A stretch of DNA of 64,000 nucleotides from Gammaproteobacteria bacterium (GTDB lineage Bacteria > Pseudomonadota > Gammaproteobacteria > Xanthomonadales > SZUA-36). Below, one piece after another: positions 38,322-47,903 of the stretch. The notes beneath the pieces were generated by a model, which worked only from the letters and a program-made list of their open reading frames with translations, did no database searches and was not told the origin of the DNA. The position numbers were made by a program, and so were the translations under genes. The stretch covers positions 1 through 64,000 of the forward strand of contig JAUIJU010000010.1 in NCBI GenBank assembly GCA_030431095.1, written 5' to 3'. Each line of letters begins with the position of its first letter. The first letter of the stretch is position 1.

Positions 38322-41300
38322 TCACCCGGCGGAAGCGGCCAGGCGTTCGAGCAGTTCGACGACCTGTCTGATGCGTTCCTCGCCATCCTCCCTGGACTTA
38401 AGAATCTGCAGTTGGGTGGGGCCCTTCAGGCGGAAGCGCGCGGGGTTGCCGTGCACGAGCGCCAGCAGCGCGTCCACGTCGGCCTCCGCGTCCTCGGCAA
38501 ACTCGAAGCGTCCGCCACGCGGACCGACATCGATGCGGGTTACGCCCACGGCGTCGGCACGCAGCTTCAGGTCGGCGATGGCGAACAGGTTCCTGGTCGG
38601 GGGCGGCAGCAGCCCGAAGCGATCGATCATCTCGACCTGCAATTCGCGCAGCGTGTCCGAGTCGCGGGCGCTGGCGATGCGTTTGTACAGGGTCAGGCGC
38701 GTATGCACGTCATGCAGGTAGTCGTCCGGAATCAGCGAGGCCACGTGCAGCTCCACTTCCGCACCGTGACGACGCTGGGACTCCAGGTCGGGTTCGCGAC
38801 CCTCACGCAGGGCCTCCACGGCCCGGGTCAGCAGTTCGCTGTAGAGGCTGAAGCCGATCTGGGCGATCTGCCCACTCTGGTCCTCGCCCAACAACTCTCC
38901 GGCGCCGCGGATCTCCATGTCGTGCGTGGCCAGGGTGAATCCGGCGCCCAGTTCTTCCAGGCTGGCGATGGCCTCCAGTCGCTTCTGCGCGTCACGGGTC
39001 ATGGCCCGGGGCTCCGGGGTGAGCAGGTAGGCGTAGGCCAGGTGGTGGGAGCGGCCCACGCGCCCGCGAAGCTGGTGCAACTGGGACAAGCCGAACTTGT
39101 CGGCGCGATTGATGATGATGGTGTTGGCGGTGGGAATGTCGATCCCGTTTTCGATGATGGTGGTGCACACGAGCACGTGAAAACGCTGGCGGTGGAAATC
39201 GAGCATGACCTGCTCCAGCTCGCGTTCGGGCATTTGCCCGTGGGCGACGCGCAGGCGGGCCTCCGGCACCAGCTCACCGACCTCCCGGGCGATACGCTCG
39301 ATGCTGCGCACCTCGTTGTGCAGGAAAAAGACCTGGCCGCCGCGCTGGATTTCGCGTTGCAGGGCCTCGCGCAGCAGGGCGTTGTCCCATTGCACCACCA
39401 GGGTCTTGACCGCCATGCGCCGCGCCGGCGGGGTGGCGATGATGGACAGGTCGCGAATCCCCGAAAGGGCCATGTTGAGGGTCCGTGGAATGGGCGTGGC
39501 GGTCAGGGTCAGCATGTCGACCTCGGCGCGCAGTTCCTTCAGGCGCTCTTTCTGGCGCACGCCGAAGCGTTGCTCCTCGTCCACCATCACCAGGCCCAGC
39601 CTGGCGAACCGAACGTCCCGCTGGATCAATCGGTGCGTGCCGATCACGATGTCGACCTTGCCGCGTTGCAGGCGTTGCAACACGTCCTCGGTCTCCTGGG
39701 CGCTGCGAAAACGGGACAGGATCTCGATCTTCACCGGCCAGTCGGCCATGCGGTCGGTGAACGTGGCGTAGTGCTGCTGGGCCAGCAGCGTGGTGGGCGC
39801 CAGCAGCGCCACCTGCTTGCCGCCCTGGACCGCGATGAAGGCGGCGCGCAGGGCCACCTCGGTCTTGCCGAAACCCACGTCACCGCAGACCACGCGGTCC
39901 ATGGGCAGGGGTGAGATCATGTCCGCCCGCACCGCCTCGATGGCCTTGAGCTGGTCCGGGGTTTCCTCGAACGGGAACGTGGCGGCGAATTCCTCGTACA
40001 GCCGCTGGTCAAGGCCGAAGGCGAAGCCTTCGCGGGCCTGGCGCCGGGCATACAGGTCCAGCAACTCGGCGGCAACGTCGCGAACCTTCTCCGCCGCCTT
40101 GCGCCGGGCTTTGCTCCACTGCTCACCACCCAGGCGATGAAGGGGGGCGGATTCATGCGAAGCGCCGGTATAGCGGCTGACCAGGTGCAGCGAGGCCACC
40201 GGCACATAGAGCCGGTCGCTCTCCGCGTATTCGATGGTCAGGAACTCCGCTTCGCGCTGGTCCACTTCCAGGGTCTGCAAACCCTGGTAGCGACCCACGC
40301 CGTGGTCCTCGTGCACCACGGGTGCGCCAAGGTCCAGGTCCGCGAGGTTGCGGATGATGGCCTCGGGGTCGCGTTCGTCGCGGCGTGATTCCGCGGTCTG
40401 GCGGGTACGCGCGCCAAACAGCTGCGACTCGGTGAGCACCGCCAGCGTCTCGTCGAGCACGAAGCCGCCTTCCAATGGCAGCACGGCCAGGCCGATGCGT
40501 CCCCCGGCGGCGTGGAACCCCGTCCAGTGATCGAAGCGTTCAGGCCGCAGCCCGAATGCACGCAGGGTATCGCCCAGCGCTTCGCGCCGTCCGGCGGTGT
40601 CGGCCGCGAACAGCACCCGGCCGGGCCACGCGTCGACAAAGCCCAGCAACTTCTCACTGGCGGACTTGCCCCGCTCGTGAATGGGCAGCTCGGGCGCGGG
40701 CTGGGTGTCGAAGCGCACCTCGCCCGTGTGCGGTCCGGGCGTATCGCTGACCAGCGCCACGGCGCGTTCCTGCAGCGGACGCAGTGTCCCGGCGACGTCG
40801 AAAAACAACTCACCGGGGGTCAGCACCGGGCGCTCCGTGTCGTGGCGTCGTTGCTCGTGTCTTTCCTGGGTCTGTGCGGCGAAGCTGGCCATGGATTCGG
40901 CGGCGTCATCGAGCAATACCACCACGGGGGGTTCGGCCAGGTAGTCCAGCAACGACTCGGTCCGGTCGAAAAACAGGGGCAGGTACTGCTCCAGCCCTTG
41001 TGGGTGCAAGCCTGACCGCAAGTCCTGGTAGACCGGCACATGCCGCATGTCCACGTCGAAGCGCAGTCGCAAGGCCCGGCGCAGGCGGTCCAGGTCGTCC
41101 GCGTCGGCTGGGTACTCACGGGCCGGCAACAGTTTGAGATCGTCCAGTTCGCCGGTCGAGCGCTGGGAATCCGGGTCGAAGGTGCGCAGCGTCTCGACTT
41201 CGTCATCGAACAGGTCGACGCGGATCGGCTCGCGGCAGCCGGTGGGAAACAGGTCCAGCAGGGAACCCCGCACCGCGAACTGGCCCGACTGGTATACGTG

Positions 41301-41780
41301 CTCCACCGCGTCGTAGCCGGCATGCGCCAGGCGCTCCCGGAAGGCATCGAGGTCCAGGCGCTGCCCGGGTTCCAGGTCGATGGTCTGGCCCAGTACATGT
41401 TGCCGCGGCGGCAGGCGTTCCATCAGTGTCGGGCCAGGCGCGAGCAACAGGCCCTGGCGCATCTGCGCGACGGCGGCCAGCGCCGCAAGGCGTTCGGAGA
41501 CAATGTCCGGGTGCGCTGAAAAAGGATCGTAGGGCAGGGTCTCACGATCGGGAAAGTGCCAGATCGGCACCTGCCGGTGGTTGAGCAGTCGCAGGTCCTG
41601 TTCCAGCGCGCGGGCGCGGTGGCTGCTGCGCGTGACCACGAGCACCGGACCGGCATGCGCGCCGGCCGCCGCCAGCAACGCCAGTGCGAGGCTGCTGCCG
41701 TGCAGGTGACGCCAGCGGGTGGGGCGTCCGGGCGCGGCGTCGAACCGGGCCTGGAAAACGGGCGTCGTGGATGTGCTCAT
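38322..41780 (-). CDS. mfd: transcription-repair coupling factor Mfd
   Basis: Removes RNA polymerase stalled at lesions and recruits UvrAB. 1152 residues from ATG 41780 (E. coli 1148); in-frame sequence up to 41837 lacks family similarity. In order: UvrB-homology region (LEPGQRLDLDAFRERLAHAG, RGSLLDLFPTGCREPIRVDL); RNAP-interaction domain (LDLGAPVVHEDHGVGRYQGL); translocase with Walker A GDVGFGKTEVALRAAF, DEEQ box VDEEQRFGV and LTATPIPRTLNMALSGIRDL; HQLRGRVGRS; and the C-terminal TRCF domain (DRFGLLPPPTRNLFAIADL). Confidence 0.98.
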   Translation of the reverse strand: MSTSTTPVFQARFDAAPGRPTRWRHLHGSSLALALLAAAGAHAGPVLVVTRSSHRARALEQDLRLLNHRQVPIWHFPDRETLPYDPFSAHPDIVSERLAALAAVAQMRQGLLLAPGPTLMERLPPRQHVLGQTIDLEPGQRLDLDAFRERLAHAGYDAVEHVYQSGQFAVRGSLLDLFPTGCREPIRVDLFDDEVETLRTFDPDSQRSTGELDDLKLLPAREYPADADDLDRLRRALRLRFDVDMRHVPVYQDLRSGLHPQGLEQYLPLFFDRTESLLDYLAEPPVVVLLDDAAESMASFAAQTQERHEQRRHDTERPVLTPGELFFDVAGTLRPLQERAVALVSDTPGPHTGEVRFDTQPAPELPIHERGKSASEKLLGFVDAWPGRVLFAADTAGRREALGDTLRAFGLRPERFDHWTGFHAAGGRIGLAVLPLEGGFVLDETLAVLTESQLFGARTRQTAESRRDERDPEAIIRNLADLDLGAPVVHEDHGVGRYQGLQTLEVDQREAEFLTIEYAESDRLYVPVASLHLVSRYTGASHESAPLHRLGGEQWSKARRKAAEKVRDVAAELLDLYARRQAREGFAFGLDQRLYEEFAATFPFEETPDQLKAIEAVRADMISPLPMDRVVCGDVGFGKTEVALRAAFIAVQGGKQVALLAPTTLLAQQHYATFTDRMADWPVKIEILSRFRSAQETEDVLQRLQRGKVDIVIGTHRLIQRDVRFARLGLVMVDEEQRFGVRQKERLKELRAEVDMLTLTATPIPRTLNMALSGIRDLSIIATPPARRMAVKTLVVQWDNALLREALQREIQRGGQVFFLHNEVRSIERIAREVGELVPEARLRVAHGQMPERELEQVMLDFHRQRFHVLVCTTIIENGIDIPTANTIIINRADKFGLSQLHQLRGRVGRSHHLAYAYLLTPEPRAMTRDAQKRLEAIASLEELGAGFTLATHDMEIRGAGELLGEDQSGQIAQIGFSLYSELLTRAVEALREGREPDLESQRRHGAEVELHVASLIPDDYLHDVHTRLTLYKRIASARDSDTLRELQVEMIDRFGLLPPPTRNLFAIADLKLRADAVGVTRIDVGPRGGRFEFAEDAEADVDALLALVHGNPARFRLKGPTQLQILKSREDGEERIRQVVELLERLAASAG

Positions 41781-41846
41781 GGTTCGGGGCGGGCGCTTCG
41801 GGAGGCGGACGCTAAGCGGAACCAGGCCGGGCGGCAAGTCATGGGG

Positions 41847-43526
41847 TCAGGCGCTTTCCGGATTCTGTCCCAGCAACCGCAACACACCCAGCAGCACCAG
41901 GAATCCGATGCCCATTCCGGCCCACCACGGCAGTCCCAGCGCCACAGGAATGCTGCACAGAAGCAAAGCCGCCAGGCCGACGATGCCGGCATAAGGCAAC
42001 TGTGTGCGCACATGCTCGACGTGATCGCAGCCACTGGCCAGGGAGGACAGGATCGTGGTGTCGGAAATGGGCGAGCAGTGATCGCCCCAGACGCTGCCGG
42101 CCAGCACGGAAGCAATGGCGGAGTACAACAGGTGCATATGTTCCGGGCCGGTGAGTCCCTGGCTCTGCATGACCGCCCAGGTCAGTGGAACCACCAGCGG
42201 CACCAGGATGCCCATGGCGCCCCAGCTCGAGCCGGTGCCAAAACCGGTGGCGGCGGCGATCAGGAATACGATGGCCGGCAGGGTCCATGCGGGCACGGTG
42301 TCACCCAGCACCGAGACCAGGAAATCGCTGGTGCCCAGTTCCGTGGTGACCGCGCCCAGCGACCAGGCCAGGACCAGGATGATGATGGCCTTGATCATGG
42401 CGCGAAGTCCCCGGTACCACGCGTCCACCACCTGTTCCAGTGTGAGGATGCGCTGGGCCAGGCTCAGCAGCGCGGCGGTCAGCACGCCCAGCAGGGAGGC
42501 CCACATCAGCGCCGTGTACGAGTCCGCGGCGCCGATGATGTCGCGCAGAGCAGGGTCAGGCGCATCGATGCCGGCTCGACCGGTCACGTACAGGCCGATG
42601 ACCACGGCGGTCACCATCACGCCGACCGGCAACAGTGCGTTGATTGCGCGGTGCGGTGCTTTGCCCACCGGGTTGATCGGCGCGGCGTCACTGGCGGCGC
42701 CCGACTCGGCCAGGGCGTTGGTGTCGACGCCATTGGCTCGTGCGTGACGCTCGGCTCGCAGCATGGGCCCGAAATCGCGTCCCGTGACGCAGACCATGAA
42801 CACGAACAGCAGCGCCAGCACCGGGTAGAAGCTGTAGGGGATGGTATACAGATAGACCAGGTACGGCTGTACATCGAGGCCGTCGATGTTCTCCATGGCA
42901 TCGCCGATCAGTCCGACCTCGTAGCCCACCCAGGTGGTGACCAGGGCAAGGCAGGCGACCGGCGCGGCGGTGGAATCAACGATGTAGGCCAGTTTCTCGC
43001 GTGACACGCGCATGGCGTCGGTCACCGGTCGCATGGTGTTGCCCACCACCAGGGTGTTGGCGTAGTCGTCGAAAAAGATCGCCAGTCCCATGCCGGCGGT
43101 GGCCATGCAGGCGTGGCGGGCGCTGTCCGCCCAGCCCACGATCGATTCCACGATGCCCTGCATCCCGCCGTTCCGGCTGATGATGCCGACCATGCCACCG
43201 ATCATCAGCGAGAACAGAATGATGGCGGCGTGGTCACCGTCCGCCAGTTCGGCCCGGGCGTGGACCTGCACCGTGTCCAGCAAACCTCGGCCCAGGCCGG
43301 ACAGCGTCAGGTCGTGGATCAGCCATGCGCCCAGCCAGATGCCCAGGAACAGCGCGGGGATCACGCGCTTGAAGACCAGCGCGAAACCGATGGCCAGCAA
43401 GGGGGGGAGAATGGAGGTCCAGTGTCCGTAGAAGCGGGAACCTGTCTCCTGGGCCAGGACGGGGGCGCTCACAAACAAGAGAAGTAATGCATTAAAAATA
43501 ATTCGTATCTTTTTATTTAATAACAT
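41847..43526 (-). CDS. NhaC-type Na+/H+ antiporter family protein
   Basis: 559 residues, about 12 membrane helices. Motifs of the NhaC superfamily: GMGLAIFFDDYANTLVVGNT, LAYIVDSTAAPVACLALVTT, FLIAAATGFGTGSSWGAMGI and SVLAGSVWGDHCSPISDTTI. The N-terminus (MLLNKKIRIIFNALLLLFVS APVLAQE) looks like a cleavable signal peptide ending in VLAQE and is coded by very AT-rich DNA, unlike the rest. A GGGGA ribosome binding site precedes the ATG at 43526. It starts 30 nt after dusB, where fis sits in enterics. The ion or amino-acid specificity is not certain; this group includes malate/lactate exchangers. Confidence 0.88.
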   Translation of the reverse strand: MLLNKKIRIIFNALLLLFVSAPVLAQETGSRFYGHWTSILPPLLAIGFALVFKRVIPALFLGIWLGAWLIHDLTLSGLGRGLLDTVQVHARAELADGDHAAIILFSLMIGGMVGIISRNGGMQGIVESIVGWADSARHACMATAGMGLAIFFDDYANTLVVGNTMRPVTDAMRVSREKLAYIVDSTAAPVACLALVTTWVGYEVGLIGDAMENIDGLDVQPYLVYLYTIPYSFYPVLALLFVFMVCVTGRDFGPMLRAERHARANGVDTNALAESGAASDAAPINPVGKAPHRAINALLPVGVMVTAVVIGLYVTGRAGIDAPDPALRDIIGAADSYTALMWASLLGVLTAALLSLAQRILTLEQVVDAWYRGLRAMIKAIIILVLAWSLGAVTTELGTSDFLVSVLGDTVPAWTLPAIVFLIAAATGFGTGSSWGAMGILVPLVVPLTWAVMQSQGLTGPEHMHLLYSAIASVLAGSVWGDHCSPISDTTILSSLASGCDHVEHVRTQLPYAGIVGLAALLLCSIPVALGLPWWAGMGIGFLVLLGVLRLLGQNPESA

Positions 43527-43556
43527 TATTTCCCCAAAATAAATGCATCAATGGAC

Positions 43557-44531
43557 TCAGGCTGCTGCCTGGCGTACCTGGAAAAATTCGTCCAGCAGGT
43601 CCAGCTGCCGCGCGGCGTTGTCCACGCGTACCAGGCGGTCGCGCAGGGCCTGCCCCCCCGGTCTGCCCTGCAAGTACCAGCCAAAATGCTTGCGCGCCAC
43701 GCGCAAACCCTGCGCTTCGCCGTAAAACGCGTGCAGTCCACTGATATGGTGGACCATCACCCGGTGCACTTCTTCCGGGGTGGGCGGCGCCAGGCGTTTG
43801 CCCGTGGCCAGGAAATGGGCGGTTTCGCGGAAAATCCAGGGGTTGCCCTGGGCGCTGCGACCAAACATCAGGCCGGTGGCGCCGGTACACGCCAGGACCT
43901 TCGCGGCACGTTCCGGAGTCTCGATGTCGCCGTTGGCAAACACCGGGATATCCACAGCGCGGCAGATTCGTCGTATGGTGTCGTACTCCGCCTCACCGCG
44001 GAAGCGGTCTTCGCGCGTGCGGCCATGCACGGCCAGCGCGCTGATCCCGGCGTCCTGCGCCAGGCGGGCGATGGTCACGCCGTTCCGTCGTGACGGCGCC
44101 GGTCCGGTGCGAATTTTCAGCGTGACCGGTACAGGCACGGACTGCACCACGGCGCGGAGAATCTCGGCCACCAGCGGCTCGTCTTCCAGCAACGCGGAAC
44201 CGGCCAGGCGATTGCAGACCTTCTTCGCCGGGCAGCCCATGTTGATGTCGATGATTTCCGCGCCACGGGCTACGTTATAGCGGGCCGCTTCGGCCATCCA
44301 CTGGGGATCGCTGCCGGCGATCTGCACGGCGATGGGCCGCGCCTCGCCGTCGTGGCTGCCGCGCAGTTCCGACTTGCGGGTGCCGCGCAGGCGCGGGTCC
44401 GATGCGATCATTTCGCCCACCACGTACCCCGCGCCGAGTTGGCGGCAGAGTTGTCGGAACGGGAGGTCCGTCACGCCGGCCATGGGCGCCAGGGCGAGGT
44501 TGTTTGGCAGTGCGTGAGTGCCGATGCGCAT
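43557..44531 (-). CDS. dusB: tRNA-dihydrouridine synthase DusB
   Basis: FMN enzyme reducing U17 of tRNA. 324 residues from ATG 44531. FMN-barrel motifs: NNLALAPMAGVTDLPFRQLC, PIAVQIAGSDPQWMAEAARY, the catalytic Cys in INMGCPAKKVCNRLAGSALL, VTLKIRTG, ALAVHGRTREDRFRG, VFANGDIETPE and GLMFGRSAQGNPWIF. The start lies 2 nt after the stop codon of the traB-like gene, so the two are co-transcribed. fis, the usual downstream partner, is absent. Confidence 0.96.
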   Translation of the reverse strand: MRIGTHALPNNLALAPMAGVTDLPFRQLCRQLGAGYVVGEMIASDPRLRGTRKSELRGSHDGEARPIAVQIAGSDPQWMAEAARYNVARGAEIIDINMGCPAKKVCNRLAGSALLEDEPLVAEILRAVVQSVPVPVTLKIRTGPAPSRRNGVTIARLAQDAGISALAVHGRTREDRFRGEAEYDTIRRICRAVDIPVFANGDIETPERAAKVLACTGATGLMFGRSAQGNPWIFRETAHFLATGKRLAPPTPEEVHRVMVHHISGLHAFYGEAQGLRVARKHFGWYLQGRPGGQALRDRLVRVDNAARQLDLLDEFFQVRQAAA

Positions 44532-44533
44532 CG

Positions 44534-45763
44534 TCAGGCCAACAGCTGGAAAAAGCGGAAACCGGCGACGTAGGTGCCGATCGACGACCCCACGTTGCAC
44601 AGGAAGAATACCAGCAGGATGCGCGTGGCGGGATTGCGGTACCAGCCGCGCAGGCTGGTGGCGTCTTCGCGCAGCCGTTCCAGGTCGTGGCCGGTGGGTT
44701 TGCGCAACATGGACTCGACGGCGCCAGCGACCATGCCGGCAGCCACGGCCGGATTCAGCGACGTCAGGGGCGCTGCCAGCATCGCGCTGAGGATGGTCAG
44801 CGGGTGAGCCCGGGCGCAGGCGGCGCCGACTGCCGCCAGTCCGCCATTGAGCAACACCCAGATGCCGACCAGCTGCCAGCCCAGTTCCGGGCTGCGACTG
44901 AATCCGAACCAGAAGCCGGTCAGAACCAGCGCGGTGATGATCCAGGGAACCAGCCGCGGCCAGCGCGCACGGGCCGGCATGGTGGCCAGGTCTCTGGCCT
45001 CCACGGCGGGATCCGTATCACTTTTGGCGAGGTGATGCGCCAGGCCCTCCAGGTGGCCGGCGCCGATCACGACCAGCACGCGGCGGCCCTCGGCGCCCGG
45101 ATTTTCTTCGCGCAGCCGCGCGGCCATGTAGCGGTCGCGTTCGCTGATCAGCGCCTCGTAGAGTTCCGGCGACTGGGTCGCGAACTCGGTGAAAGTGGCT
45201 TCCAGGATGTCGCCTTCCTTCAGGTTTTCGATCGCTTCCTCGTCGATTTCTTCGGAGGAAAACGAGCTGAGCACCAGTCCCATGGTCAGGCTGAAACGCT
45301 TGTACCAGGGCACGGCGCGATAGGTTCTCCTGAGGGTGGTGGCCAGGTCCCGGTCGATCAGTTGCAGGGGCAGGCCATTGTCGGTGGCGCCGGCCGCAGC
45401 CGCCTTGAGTTCAGCACCCGGCTCGATGTCGAACTGCTCGGCAATGCGCTTCTGGTAGCCGCTCAGCGCCAGGTTGGCCATGACCAGTCCGGCTTTGCCT
45501 TCGCGAATGATCCGGAACAGGTCCAGCTCCTGCCAGCTTTTGCGCCCTTCGAGGGCGTCCAGCCGGGTGGGGCACAACTCCACGGCGACCGCGTCCCAGC
45601 CGCCTTCCGCAATGGCGGCCTGGACCGCGCGCACGCTGGCGGGCGAGACGTGGGCCGTGCCCAGCAGGGTGTAACTTACGCCGTCCCGCTGCACGACGCG
45701 CACAGGCTGGCTGGCGTCCACGGTGGGCTCCGGTTCGGGAGGGCTGTTCACGGCTGATTCCAT
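44534..45763 (-). CDS. TraB/PrgY-family membrane protein
   Basis: 409 residues from ATG 45763. N-terminal TraB domain with the conserved GTAHVSPASV (GTxH), VAVELCPTRLDAL (ExCxxR) and GAGHLEGLAHHL (GxxH) motifs, a metalloprotease-like TIKI fold. After about residue 260 come four or five membrane helices (VPWIITALVLTGFWFGFS, WQLVGIWVLLNGGLAAVG, PLTILSAMLAAPLTSLNPAV, RILLVFFLCNVGSSIGTYVA). PrgY in Enterococcus neutralises a peptide pheromone; the bacterial chromosomal homologues have no known substrate. It is upstream of dusB. Confidence 0.88.
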   Translation of the reverse strand: MESAVNSPPEPEPTVDASQPVRVVQRDGVSYTLLGTAHVSPASVRAVQAAIAEGGWDAVAVELCPTRLDALEGRKSWQELDLFRIIREGKAGLVMANLALSGYQKRIAEQFDIEPGAELKAAAAGATDNGLPLQLIDRDLATTLRRTYRAVPWYKRFSLTMGLVLSSFSSEEIDEEAIENLKEGDILEATFTEFATQSPELYEALISERDRYMAARLREENPGAEGRRVLVVIGAGHLEGLAHHLAKSDTDPAVEARDLATMPARARWPRLVPWIITALVLTGFWFGFSRSPELGWQLVGIWVLLNGGLAAVGAACARAHPLTILSAMLAAPLTSLNPAVAAGMVAGAVESMLRKPTGHDLERLREDATSLRGWYRNPATRILLVFFLCNVGSSIGTYVAGFRFFQLLA

Positions 45764-45923
45764 GCGCTTCTCGGGGCGGCGCCCCGCATCGGTTCCATGC
45801 CCGGACAATGGCCGGACGCAAAGGGGGCGAATGGTACCGCAGAACGGGCCGTGGCGGGAGTTGTCAGCCACCCGATAGCCGGGCGGCGGCGGGGAAACGG
45901 CGGCGAAAGCCGGCGGGTCGGGC

Positions 45924-46211
45924 TCAGGTCTTTTCGACCACCTGGCCGGCGTTCAGCACGGTGAACAGGACCAGGTCGTACTCGAAGTATACCGAGTATT
46001 CGCCATAGTCCCAGCGCGTGATGGGCGGGTCGCCGACGGCGGCATGCCGCTGTCCGGGGGCGCCGAAGCGGGATTCGACGTCGGCCTTGCTCAAGCCGTT
46101 CTCTGGCAGCTCCAGGCGCTCGACCTGGCGCACTTCGTCGAGAATCAGGACATCGGCGCTCGTCACCAGGGGCGTGAACATCAACACACTGGCCAGAAGG
46201 AATTTCGTCAT
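45924..46211 (-). CDS. small exported BamE-like protein
   Basis: 95 residues. Signal peptide MTKFLLASVLMFTPLVTSAD, no lipobox. The mature part (RLELPENGLSKADVESRFGA PGQRHAAVG, then PITRWDYGEYSVYFEYDLV) has the pattern of the SmpA/OmlA (BamE-like) fold: a helix with GLSKADVESRFG and a WDY strand. It probably belongs to the small periplasmic proteins often annotated as hypothetical or phosphodiesterase-like. A homologous pattern is seen in BamE at 1695-2366. It stands alone between the traB-like gene and rsgA. Confidence 0.75.
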   Translation of the reverse strand: MTKFLLASVLMFTPLVTSADVLILDEVRQVERLELPENGLSKADVESRFGAPGQRHAAVGDPPITRWDYGEYSVYFEYDLVLFTVLNAGQVVEKT

Positions 46212-46282
46212 GATGGGCTTCCCGTCAGGTTGTGGATCAAGAATAGCACAAAGGGAATTGAATTCATGACGGGAAAATGCCT

Positions 46283-47185
46283 TCAGCCGGCCGATTCATT
46301 CTGCGCCAGCAGGCGCAGGTAACCCGCGTGACGCCACGCAAGGATGTCTCCGCGCTCAACGGCGGCCTTGACTGCACAGCCTGGTTCACTGTCATGCCGA
46401 CAGTCGTTGAAGCGGCACTGGCCCAGCCAGGGTGAGAATTCGGGGAAACCCGCCGCAATGTCCGCCGGCGCCAGTTTCCAGAGACCGTATTCCCACACGC
46501 CGGGCGAATCGATCAGGTGGCCGCCGTCCGGCAGGTCGTACAGCATCGTGGTCGTGGTGGTGTGCGTGCCCTTGCCGGTGACCCGCGACAGGGCGCCGGT
46601 CTGGATCTCGATATCGGGCACCAGGCGCCGGATCAACGACGATTTGCCGACGCCGGACTGGCCGACCAGGATACTGGTGCGGTCGGCGACCAGCGGGGCG
46701 AGTTCGTCGACACCGGGCGGACCCTTGCAGGAAGTGCGTGCGACGGCGTAGCCCAGTTCCCGATAGCGCTCGATGCGGCCCAGCGGGCCGGCGCCCGGTG
46801 CGCGCTCGTCGATCGGCAGTTCGGCCTTGTTCAGGACGACAACCGGGTTCACCTCAAGACTGTGCACCGCCACCAGGTAGCGGTCGAGCAGGTCGCGCGA
46901 GGGCGGGGGTGCGGGCGCGACCACCACCACCACCCGATCGAGATTGGCCGCAACGACCTGCGGGCGGCCGCGCTGGTCGGCGCGCATGAACCGGTTGCGG
47001 CGTGGCAGAATTTCCTCCACCACCCAGGCGCCATCGTCAGCGGGCGCGATGCGCACCTGGTCGCCACAGCAGGGGCGACCCACGCGGCGACGAAACAGGC
47101 AGGGCACGGGGTCCGATCCGGCAATGCGAACCACCCCGTGACCGCCATAGGCAACCAGCACCTGAGCCCAGGGTCGATCGTTCAT
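46283..47185 (-). CDS. rsgA: ribosome small subunit-dependent GTPase RsgA
   Basis: Assists late 30S maturation. 300 residues. An OB-fold begins the protein. The circularly permuted GTPase has motif order G4 (VVLNKAEL), G1 ([13 protein letters not shown]), G3 ([14 protein letters not shown]). The [10 protein letters not shown] switch segment is present. The C-terminal zinc motif is [14 protein letters not shown]. It is divergent from orn, as usual in gammaproteobacteria. E. coli RsgA is longer (350) because of an N-terminal extension. Confidence 0.96.
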   Translation of the reverse strand: MNDRPWAQVLVAYGGHGVVRIAGSDPVPCLFRRRVGRPCCGDQVRIAPADDGAWVVEEILPRRNRFMRADQRGRPQVVAANLDRVVVVVAPAPPPSRDLLDRYLVAVHSLEVNPVVVLNKAELPIDERAPGAGPLGRIERYRELGYAVARTSCKGPPGVDELAPLVADRTSILVGQSGVGKSSLIRRLVPDIEIQTGALSRVTGKGTHTTTTTMLYDLPDGGHLIDSPGVWEYGLWKLAPADIAAGFPEFSPWLGQCRFNDCRHDSEPGCAVKAAVERGDILAWRHAGYLRLLAQNESAG

Positions 47186-47331
47186 GGCCGGTCCGAAACC
47201 CCGATATGCTCAGCGGCGGGTGTCGTCATGAGCGTCATTATGGCCGCTCGCGCCGCGGCGCACAGGGTTGGCAGGCTGGCCACTGCGCGGCGACGCTGGT
47301 TATCATCCCGGGTTCACCGAAGGGGCAAGAC

Positions 47332-47883
47332 ATGGACAAGGAAAACAACCTGGTCTGGATCGACCTGGAAATGAGTGGCCTGGACACGGACCGCGACACG
47401 ATCCTGGAACTGGCGTTGATCGTCACCGATTCGGAACTGAACGAGCTGGCCGAGGGCCCGGTCGTCGCGATACGCCAGCCGCTGGCGGTGCTCGAAAGCA
47501 TGGACGACTGGAACACGCGGCACCACAGCGCCTCGGGACTGTGGGGCCGGGTGCTGGCCAGCGAGATGGACATGGCCGCCGCCGAGTCTGCCGCGCTGGC
47601 GTTTCTCGGCGAGTGGTCCGCGCCCGGTGCGTCACCGATGTGCGGCAACAGCATCTGCCAGGACCGGCGCTTTTTGTACCGTTGCATGCCAGACCTGGAG
47701 CAGTGGTTTCATTACCGCAACCTGGACGTTTCCACGCTCAAGGAACTGGCCCGGCGCTGGGCGCCGGAGGTGGCGGACGCCATGGTGAAGGAGAACCGGC
47801 ACGAAGCGCTCGCCGACATCCGCGAGTCGGTGGCTGAATTGCGCCACTACCGCGCGTTCATGGGCGCGCTGGGCGGCGCGTGA
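47332..47883 (+). CDS. orn: oligoribonuclease Orn
   Basis: Degrades 2-5 nt RNAs and pGpG, so it also ends c-di-GMP signalling. 183 residues from ATG 47332, preceded by AAGGGGC. DEDDh exonuclease: Asp and Glu in [51 protein letters not shown], then His/Asp in [21 protein letters not shown]. It is convergent with ppsA, 20 nt apart. Confidence 0.97.
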   Translation: MDKENNLVWIDLEMSGLDTDRDTILELALIVTDSELNELAEGPVVAIRQPLAVLESMDDWNTRHHSASGLWGRVLASEMDMAAAESAALAFLGEWSAPGASPMCGNSICQDRRFLYRCMPDLEQWFHYRNLDVSTLKELARRWAPEVADAMVKENRHEALADIRESVAELRHYRAFMGALGGA

Positions 47884-47903
47884 GCCCTGTGGGCGGCAAG
47901 CGC

